In this document: positions 50,971 through 58,702 of the stretch, piece after piece
Position numbering within the stretch: the first letter of the stretch is position 1
Layout of the letters: each line of letters starts with the position of its first letter
Origin: Ruegeria sp. HKCCD4315
GTDB taxonomy: Bacteria; Pseudomonadota; Alphaproteobacteria; Rhodobacterales; Rhodobacteraceae
NCBI RefSeq assembly: GCF_013112245.1
Contig: NZ_WVRN01000001.1
Span: 2,422,501 to 2,486,500 of the forward strand
Reading direction: 5' to 3'
Length of the DNA stretch: 64,000 bases
Notes under the pieces: model-generated
Database searches by the model: none
What the model saw: only the letters and a program-made list of their open reading frames with translations
Told to the model about the DNA's origin: nothing
Translations under genes and position numbers: made by a program

Positions 50971-51045
50971 TGGGGTGTAGCCAAGTGGTAAGGCAGCGGT
51001 TTTTGGTACCGTGTATCGTAGGTTCGAATCCTACCACCCCAGCCA
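50971..51045 (+). tRNA. tRNA-Gln (anticodon TTG)
   Basis: A full cloverleaf of 75 bases. The acceptor stem TGGGGTG/CACCCCA is followed by GCCA at 51042-51045. The anticodon loop TTTTGGT gives TTG, and the T-arm GTAGGTTCGAATCCTAC is intact. A recombinase module lies directly downstream. Confidence 0.97.
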
Positions 51046-51146
51046 CCCACTCACTAATCTTCAGCTCACGAGAGTTTGCGTCGATATTGCTGCGTGATTT
51101 CCGCACCTTGGCTCAAGCAACTTTCGACAGAGACATGGGATAGGCA

Positions 51147-51168
51147 GTAAAAACGGCCGATTTCGGCC
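51147..51168 (-). terminator. Terminator of the recombinase operon
   Basis: On the minus strand GGCCGA/TCGGCC (51155-51168) forms a perfect 6-bp stem with a two-base loop, followed by GTTTTT. It lies about 60 bases after the recombinase stop. Confidence 0.75.
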
Positions 51169-51227
51169 CTTAATCTCGGTTTGCCAATTCGGCGGTACGA
51201 GTTTGGTAGATTTTGGAGAGGTTTTGC

Positions 51228-52856
51228 TCAGAGCTTAGCAAACCGTTCGCGTTGCTCAGACCAGAGAGCCGGGACGCCTGACCTGATGAGATAGTTAGAC
51301 GTGAGGCCATCCGGCTGTTCGCCTAATGCGATGGAGTCGAGAATGTCCGGCGCCAGCATCGCCAGATCGACTACATCCTGAACGCGGCGCTTGGATGTGC
51401 TTTCCGTCTTTGCGATTTCGGTAAAGGTCTTTCCGCTCTTGATCATAGCCATCCACCGCTGCGCTTTGACGATGTTCTGAACCAGAGTGAGATCCGCCTC
51501 CGAGGGTGCGTCTCCCAGATGTAACTTCAGCTCGACTCCTCGTCGGCGCATCCGGAACGGAGCTTCGATGCACAGGGCAGATATGTCTAACCGATCTAGT
51601 TTGCACTCAAGCTGCTCGGCTATTTCCCTGTGGCCAAGAAGAACAGTCACCTGGCCTGGTTTGAGATCAACTCGCGCGACAAGAGCAAGGCACTGTTTCG
51701 CACTTTGAATGGATTGCAATTTCGTGGAGATGCCCGGGATCTCTGCGGCAGATACGTCCCGCAGGAGGGCTATAGCAAAATCCGGACAGCTCAGGTTTTT
51801 TCTGATGACGTCAGCGATCAAAGTTTCCAGTTCATCCGCAGGCAGACGCCAAGCATCTGGATGCTTCTGGCTGCGGCCCTTCACCAGTCGGTGGGAGATG
51901 TAGTACCGCAGGCGTGTGCCATTCTTCCTGCTGTGGCTGGGTGTCAGGCGGTCGCCGGTTTCATCGAACAGCTTGCTAGCCAATAGGGATCGCCGGGCTT
52001 TGCTTTTGGCCCCTCGCGATTTTGCGGCCCCGTCTTGCAGCATCTGCTGAACCCGGTCCCAGACGTCAGGCGCGATGATCGCAGGATGCTGACCGTTATA
52101 AACTTGGCCTTTGTGACGAATCCGCCCGGCATAAATCGGGTTGCTCAGAATATGATGGATATGCCCGCGATCAATATGAATACCGCCAGACACCAGCCCT
52201 TCCCCACGCACGCGCCGCCGAGATCTGAGGTCCGTCGCGTCTGCGCACTCTTTCACAACGCGGATGAGGCCATGCTCAAGATAGAGATCATAGAGTGCTT
52301 TAACAGTCGCCGCTTCCTCCGGCTCAATCTTCAGCGTCCGGCCATCTGCCTGATAGCCTAAAGGGACGTTGCCACCCATCCAAAGCCCCTTGCGCTTAGA
52401 AGCAGCTATTTTGTCGCGGATGCGCTCAGCCGTGACCTCTCGCTCAAATTGCGCAAAGCTGAGCAGAACATTCAATGTGAGCCGCCCCATGCTGGTCGCT
52501 GTATTGAAGCTTTGCGTGACCGACACAAACGACGCTTCGGCTTGATCCAACCGTTCCACAAGCTTTGCGAAGTCCGCCAGTGAGCGGGTCAACCGGTCGA
52601 TCTTATAGACCACGATTTGATCGACGCGTTTGTCATCAACGGCTTGCATCAACCCCTGCAAGGCGGGGCGCTCGAGATGTCCGCCGGAGATCCCGCCATC
52701 GTCGTAGCGATCCGGGAGCAGCTCCCATCCTTCATGCTTCTGGCTAGCGATGTAGGCTTCGCAGGCCTCTCTTTGCGCATCCAGAGAGTTGAAGTCCTGC
52801 TCAAGCCCTTCTTCCGAGCTCTTGCGGGTATAGATCGCACAGCGGACCCGGCGCAT
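51228..52856 (-). CDS. Large serine recombinase
   Basis: A 542-residue site-specific recombinase of the large serine family. The resolvase domain begins RRVRCAIYTRKSSEEG, with the nucleophile Ser13 and downstream arginines in VVYKIDRLTRSLADF. GRLTLNVLLSFAQFEREVTAERIRD (part) leads to the long helix, and a Recombinase domain follows (PLGYQADGRTLKIEPEEAAT onward). A zinc-ribbon cysteine set is not evident. The C-terminal part (residues about 380-540) has no clear domain. ATG 52856 overlaps the stop of the DUF2924 gene (TGATG). The trio with DUF2924 and DUF3489 proteins is a recurrent alphaproteobacterial module of unknown purpose; no cargo or attachment repeats were found. Confidence 0.93.
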   Translation of the reverse strand: MRRVRCAIYTRKSSEEGLEQDFNSLDAQREACEAYIASQKHEGWELLPDRYDDGGISGGHLERPALQGLMQAVDDKRVDQIVVYKIDRLTRSLADFAKLVERLDQAEASFVSVTQSFNTATSMGRLTLNVLLSFAQFEREVTAERIRDKIAASKRKGLWMGGNVPLGYQADGRTLKIEPEEAATVKALYDLYLEHGLIRVVKECADATDLRSRRRVRGEGLVSGGIHIDRGHIHHILSNPIYAGRIRHKGQVYNGQHPAIIAPDVWDRVQQMLQDGAAKSRGAKSKARRSLLASKLFDETGDRLTPSHSRKNGTRLRYYISHRLVKGRSQKHPDAWRLPADELETLIADVIRKNLSCPDFAIALLRDVSAAEIPGISTKLQSIQSAKQCLALVARVDLKPGQVTVLLGHREIAEQLECKLDRLDISALCIEAPFRMRRRGVELKLHLGDAPSEADLTLVQNIVKAQRWMAMIKSGKTFTEIAKTESTSKRRVQDVVDLAMLAPDILDSIALGEQPDGLTSNYLIRSGVPALWSEQRERFAKL

Positions 52857-53269
52857 CACTGGACCCCGAAGAAGCGCGGGCCGGACCAATGGGCGCCGGT
52901 GATATACTTGGCGATGGCTGACAGCGAACGCCAGGTTTTACCGTCCATGACGTACCCACCCTCAACGACCTCGACCTGGTAAGTCCGCCCGTTCCATTCT
53001 CGAACAAGCTGAGAACCGGGCTTGGCGGTCGTGGTCAACGTTTTCCCAGCTGCAATCTGCTTCAGTCGTCGGGTGGTTTTAACAGACACACCGCCCAGCG
53101 CCCTGTTCTGCGTTTCCCAGATTAGCACCCGCTTCATGAACTGTGGCGAAAGATACTTCGGTGGTGAGCGCCCGAAGGTCTCTCGCCATCGGTCGAGGCA
53201 CGCTGCGCGATCAAGGGCTTCGATCTCTGATATTTGGATCGAAACATCTTCGTTTTGCTCCGCTTTCAT
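52856..53269 (-). CDS. DUF2924 domain-containing protein
   Basis: A 137-residue protein of the DUF2924 family, always seen near recombinases of this type. The helical N-terminal half contains CLDRWRETFGRSPPKYLSPQ and KRVLIWETQNRALGG. The C-terminal half, with LVREWNGRTYQVEVVEGGYV, resembles a small DNA-binding beta fold. ATG 53269 overlaps the DUF3489 stop (ATGA), and its own stop overlaps the recombinase ATG. Longer frames upstream are the shifted reading of the DUF3489 gene. A recombination-directionality or accessory role is guesswork. Confidence 0.9.
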   Translation of the reverse strand: MKAEQNEDVSIQISEIEALDRAACLDRWRETFGRSPPKYLSPQFMKRVLIWETQNRALGGVSVKTTRRLKQIAAGKTLTTTAKPGSQLVREWNGRTYQVEVVEGGYVMDGKTWRSLSAIAKYITGAHWSGPRFFGVQ

Positions 53270-53529
53270 TGGTTGCCCTGCATTTCGACAATTCGGTAGA
53301 TCGATCCCTTGTCGGTCTCCGCCCTGTCGACCACACGTCCTGCTTTGCGCTGCGCGGATATCGCCGCCCGAGCCGTATGCGGTTGCCAGCCGAAGGTCTG
53401 TTGAAGTTGTGCGATTGTGACGCCGGACTTCCGCGTCAGCATTTTGTACAGCTGCTTTTGGCGGGTCGGCTTTTTGGCAACCTTCGTGTTTCTGTCCGAA
53501 TTTTGGGTTGCCGCAATTGGTGTTGTCAT
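53266..53529 (-). CDS. DUF3489 domain-containing protein
   Basis: An 87-residue protein with a DUF3489 winged-helix-like domain: KQLYKMLTRKSGVTIAQLQQ and FGWQPHTARAAISAQRKAG, followed by YRIVEM. This is the first gene of the recombinase module and probably a DNA-binding component. ATG 53529 has GGAGA seven bases upstream, while the start at 53553 lacks one. The N-terminal 30 residues are polar and disordered. It is coupled by ATGA overlap to DUF2924. Confidence 0.9.
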   Translation of the reverse strand: MTTPIAATQNSDRNTKVAKKPTRQKQLYKMLTRKSGVTIAQLQQTFGWQPHTARAAISAQRKAGRVVDRAETDKGSIYRIVEMQGNQ

Positions 53530-53843
53530 CGTGTTTCTCCACTCTGAGGGCAAAGGTTTATTCCTCGCCCTGTACTGAGTGGAGCCCAGTGATCCCGGGC
53601 GTATTCGACACAGACAGTACCGCTCTGAACCGTCGTGAAGTCCAGTCCATTCAAGGAGAAAGCCCGAACTTTTTTTAGATCAGTGGGTAATGGCTTCCGT
53701 GCCCACTTTCCGACCACAAGCGGTCATCTGACGGAAAGACTCAGATGACTGCATCGAGCCCAATGTTGCCGATGCTGCGCGTCGAAAGAATGTCTGCAAT
53801 AGTGATGGGATCATCTGATCCGATAATTCCGGTAGGAAACGCC

Positions 53844-53954
53844 ATGAATTTTGTGAAACCGCTTACTCTTGTGAAAGACATAGAGAAGTCCAAGTGCTTC
53901 CGGCCTGCCTTAGTCGTATCTGCCAGCTTCTCGATGTCTCATGTCCCGGGATAA
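53844..53954 (+). pseudogene. Remnant of a VOC/glyoxalase-family gene
   Basis: From ATG 53844, with TAGGAAA upstream, the frame reads MNFVKPLTLVKDIEKSKCF. This is the usual first strand and helix of a vicinal-oxygen-chelate protein ('VKDIEKSKxFY'). After that the frame leaves the family and stops within 20 codons. The shifted frame briefly gives a sensible continuation. The rest of the domain (about 100 residues) is missing, replaced by the GNAT gene start. It is a truncated, probably frameshifted relic. Confidence 0.5.
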
Positions 53955-53964
53955 GTTTGCCGCG

Positions 53965-54420
53965 ATGACGTCGCTCAAAATCCGACAGGCAACAGTTGCC
54001 GATGTAATTCCGCTCAGTGGGTTGATCCGACGCACAATTCGCGTTTCAAATTTCAAGGACTACGATCAAAAGTCAATCGACAGGTTGTGCACGATTTTTG
54101 AGCCGGAGCCGGTCACCAAAAGAATTGAAAACGAGTTAATTCTTCTTTGCTTCATGGGCACCGAACTCGTTGGAACGGTGGGTCTGAGAGATGACTATCT
54201 GCGTTCAATGTTTGTAGACCCTGAGTACCAGGGGCGAGGGTTGGGCAAAATGCTGGTTGCAAGAATAGAAGAGGAGGCGCGACAAAGGGCAATCCCGGAA
54301 ATGATGCTTCATTCCTCACTGACCGCGCGAGAATTTTATTTGGCCCTCGGCTATGAATTTGTGGAATTCCAAACGTACCCGGAGGGACCATTCGTTTTGA
54401 TGAGAAAGCCGCTCTTATAG
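53965..54420 (+). CDS. GNAT family N-acetyltransferase
   Basis: A 151-residue acetyl-CoA-dependent transferase. The domain starts SLKIRQATVADVIPLSGLIR. The acetyl-CoA-binding motif A is MFVDPEYQGRGLGKMLVARI, followed by the helix EARQRAIPEMMLHSS and the C-terminal FYLALGYEFVE. The substrate is unknown. ATG 53965 fits the domain boundary; ATG 53941 is an alternative and neither has a good ribosome site. It lies inside the accessory stretch between tRNA-Gln and the phospholipid operon. Confidence 0.85.
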   Translation: MTSLKIRQATVADVIPLSGLIRRTIRVSNFKDYDQKSIDRLCTIFEPEPVTKRIENELILLCFMGTELVGTVGLRDDYLRSMFVDPEYQGRGLGKMLVARIEEEARQRAIPEMMLHSSLTAREFYLALGYEFVEFQTYPEGPFVLMRKPLL

Positions 54421-54879
54421 CGATTTGCTGGAAACAAAATGAAGGCAAGAAGCGCGGTCGTCAAACAGCTCAATGAGCGCCTGAGAACGACTTTGCAGTA
54501 CGAAAAGTTGGCACAAAGTTTGCCCGATGTATCGCGGCCCCCCATTTGAATCATCAGCATAGAGCAGACATTTGTTTCTGCGATGCCGACGGCTGTTTTG
54601 TCCGCATCTCGGACATTGCAAACTCGGTTTTGAAGGACCGCTTTGGGGCTGAAGCGGATACTGAACTATTAGGTCCGAAATCAGGCCCACGCCCTTCAAC
54701 TTGGCATAATTTGGCTTACCGGTCACAAGGCCGAAGCCTAAGCGCCGAGGTGCTGTAAATAGTGCCCATCAACTTGTAACACCCTAATATCAATTGACGC
54801 CGGTCGCGCTAGTCACACTTGCGTTCCACACCAATCCACTTATGACAGTGCCGTCAAATGACCTGAGGGAAAGCTTGCA
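54421..54879. other. Gap of about 460 bases without a supported gene
   Basis: Several short frames exist on both strands (the longest is about 103 codons on the minus strand), but none has a recognisable domain and a ribosome site together. AT content is slightly higher than around it. The last bases hold the leader of the psd operon. Confidence 0.5.
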
Positions 54880-55554
54880 ATGCGCATGCGCGATACGTTC
54901 ATCAAACCGATGCATCCCGAAGGCATTAGGTTTGTCGCAATCTTTGCCGCCATAACGGTCGGTCTGTTTCTCTTGTCCGACATTCTGGGCTGGATTGGCG
55001 TCGGCTTCACGGTTTGGTGTTACTATTTCTTTCGCGATCCTGAACGTGTGCCACCGACAGAAGAAGGCCTGATTGTTAGCCCGGCGGACGGGGTGGTTTC
55101 GCTGATCGAACCTGCGGTACCGCCGAAAGAACTTGGGATGCCCGACACACCTCTCACCCGTGTCAGCGTGTTCATGAGTGTCTTCAACTGTCATGTGAAC
55201 CGGACCCCCATTGAAGGGGAGATTACCGCAGTTGCCTACCGCCCCGGCAAGTTTTTCAATGCATCCCTGGACAAGGCCAGTGCTGATAACGAGCGCAACA
55301 GCTTGCGTATTCGTATGACAAACAATCAGGATCTGGCTGTTGTCCAGATTGCTGGTCTAGTGGCCAGACGGATCGTCTGCTTCGTAAAACCAGGCGAAGC
55401 GCTTAAAACCGGAGAGCGATTTGGATTGATCCGGTTCGGGTCTCGGCTGGATGTTTACCTTCCGGATGGCGTGGATCCACAAGTGCGTGTCGGACAAACG
55501 ATGATTGCGGGTGAAACCGTCCTTGCCAGTTTATCTATGTCTAAAGAAAAATAG
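54880..55554 (+). CDS. psd: Phosphatidylserine decarboxylase
   Basis: Converts phosphatidylserine to phosphatidylethanolamine at the inner membrane. This is the short alphaproteobacterial type (224 residues), with a membrane helix at about 17-35 and the early block [12 protein letters not shown]. The active-site His105 is in FNCHVNRTP. The self-cleavage site that makes the pyruvoyl group is Gly187-Ser188 in IRFGSRLDV, replacing the LGST of E. coli. It is the first gene of a three-gene set (psd, pssA, methyltransferase) with 10-12-base gaps. Confidence 0.95.
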   Translation: MRMRDTFIKPMHPEGIRFVAIFAAITVGLFLLSDILGWIGVGFTVWCYYFFRDPERVPPTEEGLIVSPADGVVSLIEPAVPPKELGMPDTPLTRVSVFMSVFNCHVNRTPIEGEITAVAYRPGKFFNASLDKASADNERNSLRIRMTNNQDLAVVQIAGLVARRIVCFVKPGEALKTGERFGLIRFGSRLDVYLPDGVDPQVRVGQTMIAGETVLASLSMSKEK

Positions 55555-55566
55555 GTAGGCGGATCA

Positions 55567-56313
55567 ATGGGAGACCCCCCCAAACAGGAAGAGACCGGGT
55601 TTGCGCTAATCCATTTGCTGCCCAATGCGCTGACCATAACGGCCATTTGCGCGGGCCTGTCAGCAATCAGATTTGGTGTTCAGGGTAACTACGTACTCGC
55701 GGTCCAGTTGATAATTGCTGCCTGTGTGCTTGATGGATTAGATGGGCGCATTGCGCGCCTACTCAGCAGTGACAGCAAGCTGGGGGCCGAGCTTGACTCT
55801 CTTGCAGATTTTCTGAACTTCGGAGTGGCTCCGCCGCTCGTTCTCTATTTTTGGGTCCTACAGGATATACCCAGCGCGGCGTGGATTGCGGTATTGTTCT
55901 TTGCTGTGTGCTGCGTCATGCGCCTTGCCCGGTTCAATGTGAGCAGCAAATCCGAGACATGTGATCAGGACAGTGCCTATTTCGAGGGGGTCCCCGCCCC
56001 TGCGGGGGCGCTTCTGGTCATGTTGCCAATGTATTTGTCTTTCGCTTTCGCCGATGCCCCGTTGCTGCCGAGTGTATTGATCTGCCTTTACATGGTGATC
56101 ATCGGTCTTCTGCTCATCGGTCGCATACCAACATGGTCTTTCAAGGCCACGCGGATTTCTCGCGAGAACGTGAAGTTTTTGCTCATCGGTGTCGCTGTTG
56201 CGGGGGCGGCGCTGCTGACATTTGCCTGGGCCACGCTCATCGCTCTTTGTGTCGGGTATGTGGGAATGGTCGCCTGGGCATGGCTCGACAGGGAATTACC
56301 TTCTAACCGTTAA
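55567..56313 (+). CDS. pssA: CDP-diacylglycerol--serine O-phosphatidyltransferase
   Basis: Makes phosphatidylserine from CDP-diacylglycerol and serine, the step before psd. It is a 248-residue integral membrane enzyme with about eight helices. The CDP-alcohol phosphotransferase motif is complete: DGLDGRIARLL followed by AELDSLADF, giving DG..AR.....G...D...D. ATG 55567 follows AGGCGGATCA. It lies between psd and the PE methyltransferase. Confidence 0.94.
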   Translation: MGDPPKQEETGFALIHLLPNALTITAICAGLSAIRFGVQGNYVLAVQLIIAACVLDGLDGRIARLLSSDSKLGAELDSLADFLNFGVAPPLVLYFWVLQDIPSAAWIAVLFFAVCCVMRLARFNVSSKSETCDQDSAYFEGVPAPAGALLVMLPMYLSFAFADAPLLPSVLICLYMVIIGLLLIGRIPTWSFKATRISRENVKFLLIGVAVAGAALLTFAWATLIALCVGYVGMVAWAWLDRELPSNR

Positions 56314-56322
56314 GGACTCGAT

Positions 56323-56946
56323 ATGGACATCAAGGCCGTTCAAACCTCTTACGCTCGCTGGGCGCCCGTCTATGACAGGACGTTTGGGGCTGTCACCAAT
56401 GTCGGGAGACAGCACGCGGTTGAATACATCAATAGGCGTCCCGGCAAGGTTCTGGAGGTTGGCGTGGGCACCGGACTGTCCCTGGAACATTACGGGGCCG
56501 AGACGCTGGTGACAGGGATCGATTTCAGCGAAGACATGTTAGAAAAGGCCCGCGACAAGGTTCAGGCCATGTCACTAAAGCATGTCAAAGCACTGGTGCA
56601 AATGGATGCCCGAACGATAGAATTTCCCGACAACCATTTCGACACGGTTGCAGCGATGCATGTGCTGTCCGTCGTTCCGGAACCGGAAACGGTGATGGCG
56701 GAAATAGCGAGGGTCTGCAAACCGGGTGGCAGAGTGGTGATCACCAACCATTTCCAACGTAAGCGAGGGCTGCTTGCATCTATGGAACGCATATTTGCCC
56801 CGCTGGCAAATACAATCGGCTGGCATTCTGATTTCGAGATCGAGACGGTGCTGCAAGAGGATATGCTTGCCGTCGAAGAGCAAAGGCCCCTTCCACCGCT
56901 GGGGATGATGACCTTTCTGGTGCTGAGGAAATCTGAAGCCGCGTAG
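56323..56946 (+). CDS. pmtA: Phosphatidylethanolamine N-methyltransferase (PmtA type)
   Basis: A soluble SAM-dependent methyltransferase of 207 residues, of the Rhodobacter-type PmtA group. It would add methyl groups to phosphatidylethanolamine to give phosphatidylcholine. VQTSYARWAPVYDRTFGAV is a family start. The SAM loop is VLEVGVGTGLSLEHYG, followed by GIDFSEDMLEKARDK and MDARTIEFPDNHFDTVAAMH. Its placement directly after psd and pssA strengthens the call, since this operon then covers the route from serine to phosphatidylcholine. Confidence 0.88.
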   Translation: MDIKAVQTSYARWAPVYDRTFGAVTNVGRQHAVEYINRRPGKVLEVGVGTGLSLEHYGAETLVTGIDFSEDMLEKARDKVQAMSLKHVKALVQMDARTIEFPDNHFDTVAAMHVLSVVPEPETVMAEIARVCKPGGRVVITNHFQRKRGLLASMERIFAPLANTIGWHSDFEIETVLQEDMLAVEEQRPLPPLGMMTFLVLRKSEAA

Positions 56947-57082
56947 TACCCAGTACCTTTGGCCGCTTTTTCAGTTTCGGGCAGCCGAGCCAGTACACAT
57001 ATGTCAATTCATCTCGGAGCTAGATCGTTGGCCACGTCATTGCATTTCAGATGTTCTGACCACAAGAGGCGCCTTGGTCGCG

Positions 57083-57436
57083 TCAGAGATTTCTTCCGTC
57101 ATAGATTACCTCAGGTAGGCGAAGAGCGTCCAACTCATCGATGCATCCGAGGTTAACTCGATAGTGGCCCGGGTTCAGCCGCGTCTCGACGAATGTATGA
57201 ATTCCACAGCGATTGCAAAAATAGTGCCGCGCCGTTTCTGTGCCAAATTGGTAAGTTGAGAGAACACCCTGCTCACACCTGATTTTTATATCTTCAGGCG
57301 GTACCACTGTTGCACTCATCACCATGCCTTTACGGGAACATAATGAACAATCGCATCGCATTGCATGATCGATGTCCGGAACCGAAAATGTGAATTCTAC
57401 AGAACCGCAATGACAGCTGCCTCGAAATTGTTTCAC
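57083..57436 (-). CDS. GFA family protein
   Basis: A second GFA-type zinc protein in this window (117 residues), different from the one at 47.9 kb. Cysteine motifs are RGSCHCGSVEF, RCDCSLCSRKG and FCNRCGIHTF, and the C-terminal VNLGCIDELDALRL is conserved. The start codon is GTG at 57436 with GGAG six bases upstream. It is convergent with the phospholipid operon. The reaction is unknown. Confidence 0.9.
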   Translation of the reverse strand: MKQFRGSCHCGSVEFTFSVPDIDHAMRCDCSLCSRKGMVMSATVVPPEDIKIRCEQGVLSTYQFGTETARHYFCNRCGIHTFVETRLNPGHYRVNLGCIDELDALRLPEVIYDGRNL

Positions 57437-57510
57437 CTTTCACTCCACCGATTGAATGCGGAAAGAGCGCCCACAAACGATCTGTAGGCACTCAGTGACT
57501 ATTCAAACTT

Positions 57511-57640
57511 TATTCGGCCACCATTGGGTCTGCATCCGGAACTGTAGAGGTAACACCAACTGCGTTCCGGCGGCTATCGTTGATGATTACCTTGATCAGA
57601 GCAAAGCCGATCAACACCATTGCCAGCCTCCCGGTCTTCT
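57511..57640 (-). pseudogene. 3' remnant of a second BCCT transporter gene
   Basis: Read on the minus strand, the bases up to the TAA at about 57511-57513 encode LAMVLIGFALIKVIINDSRR and then a short tail ending MVAE. This matches the C-terminus of the intact BCCT protein at 58703-60364 (LAMVLMGFALIKAIYNDSRR) at about 16 of 20 residues. The tails differ, so it is a diverged paralogue rather than a recent duplicate. Upstream of about 57640 the similarity stops. Only the last 40-odd codons remain. Confidence 0.75.
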
Positions 57641-57717
57641 GGACCGGAAGGCGTAAGAGTATCAAACACTCTAGCGGAATTCGTTACCGCCCGAAGCATT
57701 TTTGATAACGTTTGTCA

Positions 57718-58674
57718 CTACTGGAACCAACTGTCGACAACAGCCGAATTGTCTTCAACCCATTGCTTTGCAAATGCCTCGGGGTCCTTTTTCTCGACCG
57801 CCAAGGCAAAGGACATTTCCGAGAGCATCTCGGTCTCCAAATTGACATTGCTTAGCATTGCGACGGCATCAGGCTGCGCGCTTTCCAGGCTGGTCGCGTA
57901 GCTGACATGAAGATCGTCAGTATCCCAGGCGACACCGGCAGTTGATTTCTCCAACCAGCCCGGGATCGAGTTGGGCGGCACGATAATCCACTTTGAACTA
58001 ACGTGTGCTGGCTCGTTCAGAACAACAAGGTCGTGCACTTCGAACATGTAGTGCGGTTGATAGCAATAGAATACGACATTCTCATTCCGCCCGGCAGCAG
58101 CCCCCAGTTCTGCCAAGGCGTCGGCTTCGTCCATGATTCGGAGGCTCATAGTCTTGTGATAGCCGTAAGAACGTGCACGGACCTGTTCGATGGAAGTGGA
58201 AGTCCAACCTTCTGCACCGATCCAGACTTCACCTTTTCCGTCTCCGTTACTATCAAATTTCTGAGCCATTTTCGGATCGGAAAGCTGCTTGATATCCGTG
58301 ATACCGGTGCGTTCCGCCGTGTCCTTTGTCACGCACATTCCTTGCGCCCCCTTGGGGCCACTGGACTTTACCTGAACCGTTTTTCGGCCGTCGACATATT
58401 CCCGCCGAAGGTAGTCAAGACTGGGCAGCCAGACCTCAGGATGCACATGCAGGGTTCCGGCATCCATAGCCGCAAACATGGCTGCATTGGTGCTGTCCTG
58501 TAATTCGACGTCCAAGTCCAGCCGACTTTCCAAGGCAACCTTCAGAATATGTGCGGTGGCTTCCCCCGATGGCCAGTTCGGGACGCCAATGACCATGTCG
58601 GCCGCCGAGGCTGTGGAGGCGGCAGTTACCGCGGACGCCACACTGATAGCTGCAAAAGATTTACTCGTTTTCAT
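57718..58674 (-). CDS. Glycine betaine-type ABC substrate-binding protein (ProX/OpuAC family), orphan
   Basis: A periplasmic binding protein of about 318 residues, with a signal peptide (SFAAISVASAVTAASTASA). The mature part begins ADMVIGVPNWPSGEATAHIL. Aromatic residues expected to cage a quaternary ammonium or sulfonium group are seen in NWPSGEA, PEVWLPSLDYL, GAEGWTSTS and FYCYQPHYMFE. The family binds betaine, choline, proline betaine or DMSP. No permease or ATPase gene is next to it; it follows a BCCT transporter with a 28-base gap. It may serve an ABC system encoded elsewhere. ATG 58674 has AAGGA upstream. Confidence 0.88.
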   Translation of the reverse strand: MKTSKSFAAISVASAVTAASTASAADMVIGVPNWPSGEATAHILKVALESRLDLDVELQDSTNAAMFAAMDAGTLHVHPEVWLPSLDYLRREYVDGRKTVQVKSSGPKGAQGMCVTKDTAERTGITDIKQLSDPKMAQKFDSNGDGKGEVWIGAEGWTSTSIEQVRARSYGYHKTMSLRIMDEADALAELGAAAGRNENVVFYCYQPHYMFEVHDLVVLNEPAHVSSKWIIVPPNSIPGWLEKSTAGVAWDTDDLHVSYATSLESAQPDAVAMLSNVNLETEMLSEMSFALAVEKKDPEAFAKQWVEDNSAVVDSWFQ

Positions 58675-58702
58675 CTCCAAGTCCTTTCATCACTATCAAG
58701 TT

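Noticed and set aside
53526..53717. 63-codon minus-strand frame ending with an ATGA overlap on the DUF3489 start
   Set aside because: The overlap looks like coupling, but the product has no known family, the start is GTG without a good ribosome site, and the DUF3489 gene has its own ribosome site. Not strong enough to call.
54415..54726. 103-codon minus-strand frame with a CPRC motif
   Set aside because: One pair of cysteines is not enough for a zinc ribbon, no ribosome site is seen, and the composition is irregular.
51046..54879. Integrated island with tRNA-Gln as attachment site
   Set aside because: I looked for a second copy of the tRNA 3' end (TTCGAATCCTACCACCCC) downstream and did not find one. 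Serine recombinases of this kind also seldom use tRNA genes.
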